64,000 bases of DNA from Exophiala sp. HKRS030 (taxonomy: Eukaryota > Ascomycota > Eurotiomycetes > Chaetothyriales > Herpotrichiellaceae). Within the stretch, counting starts at the first letter, position 1. Each line of letters starts with the position of its first letter. The notes under the pieces were generated by a model. The model saw only the letters and a list, made by a program, of their open reading frames with translations. It made no database searches and was not told where the DNA came from. The stretch spans positions 1,181,665 to 1,245,664 of the forward strand of contig JAHWDD010000003.1 of assembly GCA_023897205.1 (NCBI GenBank). The letters are read 5' to 3'. Shown here in pieces: positions 62,597 through 64,000 of this stretch. The translations under genes and the position numbers were made by a program.

Positions 62597-64000
62597 TTAG
62601 TATTCCATAGTAAAATGACCGCCATTGTCCAAGGGATTCAGGTCATGCCAGTCCAAGTTGAACGAACTTGGGTCAAATATCGAGAGATCAGGCATGTCGT
62701 CGTCCGGGAAAAAGTTTTGGAATTGAGGACCATGGCCGGCGTGGAAGATGTCGAGCGTCTGATCCGCAAAAGTTTGTGAGCAAGTCTCTTCTGACCTGCA
62801 TTGTGGTGGTGTTTTGTCGTGTTCCAGGAACTGCTGTTGATTCTGTAGTAGCGAGGGTAATATTGTTCCTGCTGATGCTGAGTATTCTTCACTCCGATCG
62901 TTCTCAGATAGGTCGCTGCGGTTTTGGACAGAGGAGATATCTGTGAAACGCTGTCAGTAGCCGTCTTACCTAAGTTTCTCGATGGTAGAATCAGCACTGC
63001 GACTCACTGACCTTCCGAGTTATCATGAACGGATAGGTCAGGGGCAAGGCCCCTTTCACCGCCATGTTGGTCAGTCGCGAAAGCGGCCATCTCCTTGCCT
63101 GGAAGGGCATAACCATGGTCTCCTGAGTGAAGCACGCCAATAGATTCAAGGATGGATGCTCTTGTGTAAGGAGAATTTCCCTCGAAGCTGGTCAGCTTCT
63201 CGATGTCGACAAACCGCGGCTCGCTCTCGAGTACCGTAGGGCTCCTCAGGTGCCGGTCAAGCAGCCACCGACAGTAGGTTCTCTGGCAAACGGGCTGGTC
63301 AGCTTCCAACACGGTCGATAGGAGGCGGCATCAGATACCAATAAACATGCAAATCTCCAGTAGCTTGCCATGATCTGCAACAATTTCACGTTGGCGCCGA
63401 CATTTGCTCGAGCCCTTTTCCCGATTGAATAATTGGAGCTCCGCATAAAGGGGATCTGGATCGCGCAACCACAGTATGCAGCATATGCGATGAAGCTCGG
63501 CATCGCACTGACCCCGTCATAGCCTGAAAGCACCGCATCAAATAGTTCGGAAGCGGTGCAAGCATGCTCGTAGGCCTCTTGCGCTGAGATCTGCCTGGCC
63601 GTGGCGCAAGACACGTCGCCTTCGCCCCAAGAGAAAAGAGGCACAATGGACGAATGTAAGGCGCAAAGTGACTGGTGGTAAACGACGTTGAGCAAGAGGA
63701 TGTTCGGAACTTGATCTTTCTGAACTTTCGCAATGTTTGATGGTGTCAATACCAGGTCATCCGGAATGCCTTGCCACCACTGGGATAATTCCTCATCTAA
63801 AACCTGAATTCTAGCCACCTTTGCGTTGAGATCTGGATCGGGACTTTTGATGAAACTGACCACGGAGGACCTGTGGGAAGTGATGAGTATCAAGAAGACC
63901 AAGCCTGTTTTCAAGTAGAATGGGTTACCATAGAGTCATTGCCCTGATGATATTTGACCAGATGCTCCCAGAGCATCCACCAGAACGTAGCGTAACCGGA
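62597..64000 (-). CDS. Fungal-specific transcription factor domain protein, 3' part (partial)
   Basis: The gene runs off the right edge. Exons seen: >64000-63929, 63870-63339, 63294-63012 and 62940-62597 (stop TAA 62597-62599). Introns are 58, 44 and 71 nt; all phases match. The visible ~320 residues cover the late part of the Fungal_trans region: WSNIIRAMTLW, VVSFIKSPDPDLNAKVARIQVLDEELSQWWQGIPDDL read in parts, YHQSLCALHSSIVPLFSW, YEHACTASELFDAVLS. An acidic, Asp/Phe-rich C-terminus (FFPDDDMPDLSIFDPSS, LDWHDLNPLDNGG) follows and could be an activation domain. The Zn2Cys6 domain is expected outside the window. Target genes unknown; the convergent SDR is a neighbour to consider. Confidence 0.82.

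Overview
The window reads as nuclear DNA of a filamentous ascomycete (Pezizomycotina). It has many short GT-AG introns (mostly about 50-110 nt), genes on both strands with 0.3-2 kb spacers, and fungal gene families: PMT1, EPL1, BRE1, a fungal-type transcription factor, a urease accessory protein (absent from budding yeast) and a UreF/COQ8 divergent pair. Gene content and protein style would fit a Eurotiomycete such as a black yeast (Chaetothyriales), but that is inference from impression, not a measured placement. No rRNA, tRNA, CRISPR array or intact transposon was recognised. I rebuilt exon structures by hand from splice signals, reading phase and family conservation. All multi-exon models below keep one open frame, except the reductase at 9799.

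Left part (1-14.2 kb): 3' end of an L-2-hydroxyglutarate dehydrogenase-like gene; ARH1 (mitochondrial ferredoxin reductase); a small membrane protein; an aldo/keto reductase with a clear TATA box; SEC28 (epsilon-COP); VPS45; a medium-chain quinone-oxidoreductase-type gene broken by an in-frame TAG; a glutathione S-transferase; and a His-rich hydrophilic protein with a 54-bp tandem repeat.

Middle (14.2-37 kb): a 2-kb divergent spacer leads to a second protein that shares an ungapped 46-residue motif with the His-rich protein, so the two form a divergent paralog-like pair. Then follow a PA-TM-RING ubiquitin ligase, an aquaporin, the U2 snRNP protein SF3A1/Prp21, and the protein O-mannosyltransferase PMT1. 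Next comes a small metabolic group: a seven-exon epoxide hydrolase with a 9-nt microexon, a sugar-transporter gene with an in-frame internal deletion, and a TPP-dependent 2-hydroxyacyl-CoA lyase/oxalyl-CoA decarboxylase-type enzyme ending in a PTS1-like tripeptide.

Right part (37-64 kb): mostly conserved housekeeping genes. These are calcineurin B (with an unusual N-terminus), EPL1 (NuA4), KAE1 (KEOPS), the AMPK/SNF1 beta subunit, a small membrane protein, COQ8, ureF, BDP1 (TFIIIB), BRE1 (H2B ubiquitin ligase), an SDR with a long acidic tail, a second classical SDR, and the 3' part of a fungal-type transcription factor that runs off the window.

No defence island or single striking new operon-like system is visible. 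The most unusual items are the divergent motif-sharing pair at 12.9-17.4 kb, the microexon, the internally deleted transporter, the nonsense-interrupted reductase, calcineurin B without its myristoylation start, and a last intron that decides whether the TPP enzyme carries a peroxisomal signal.
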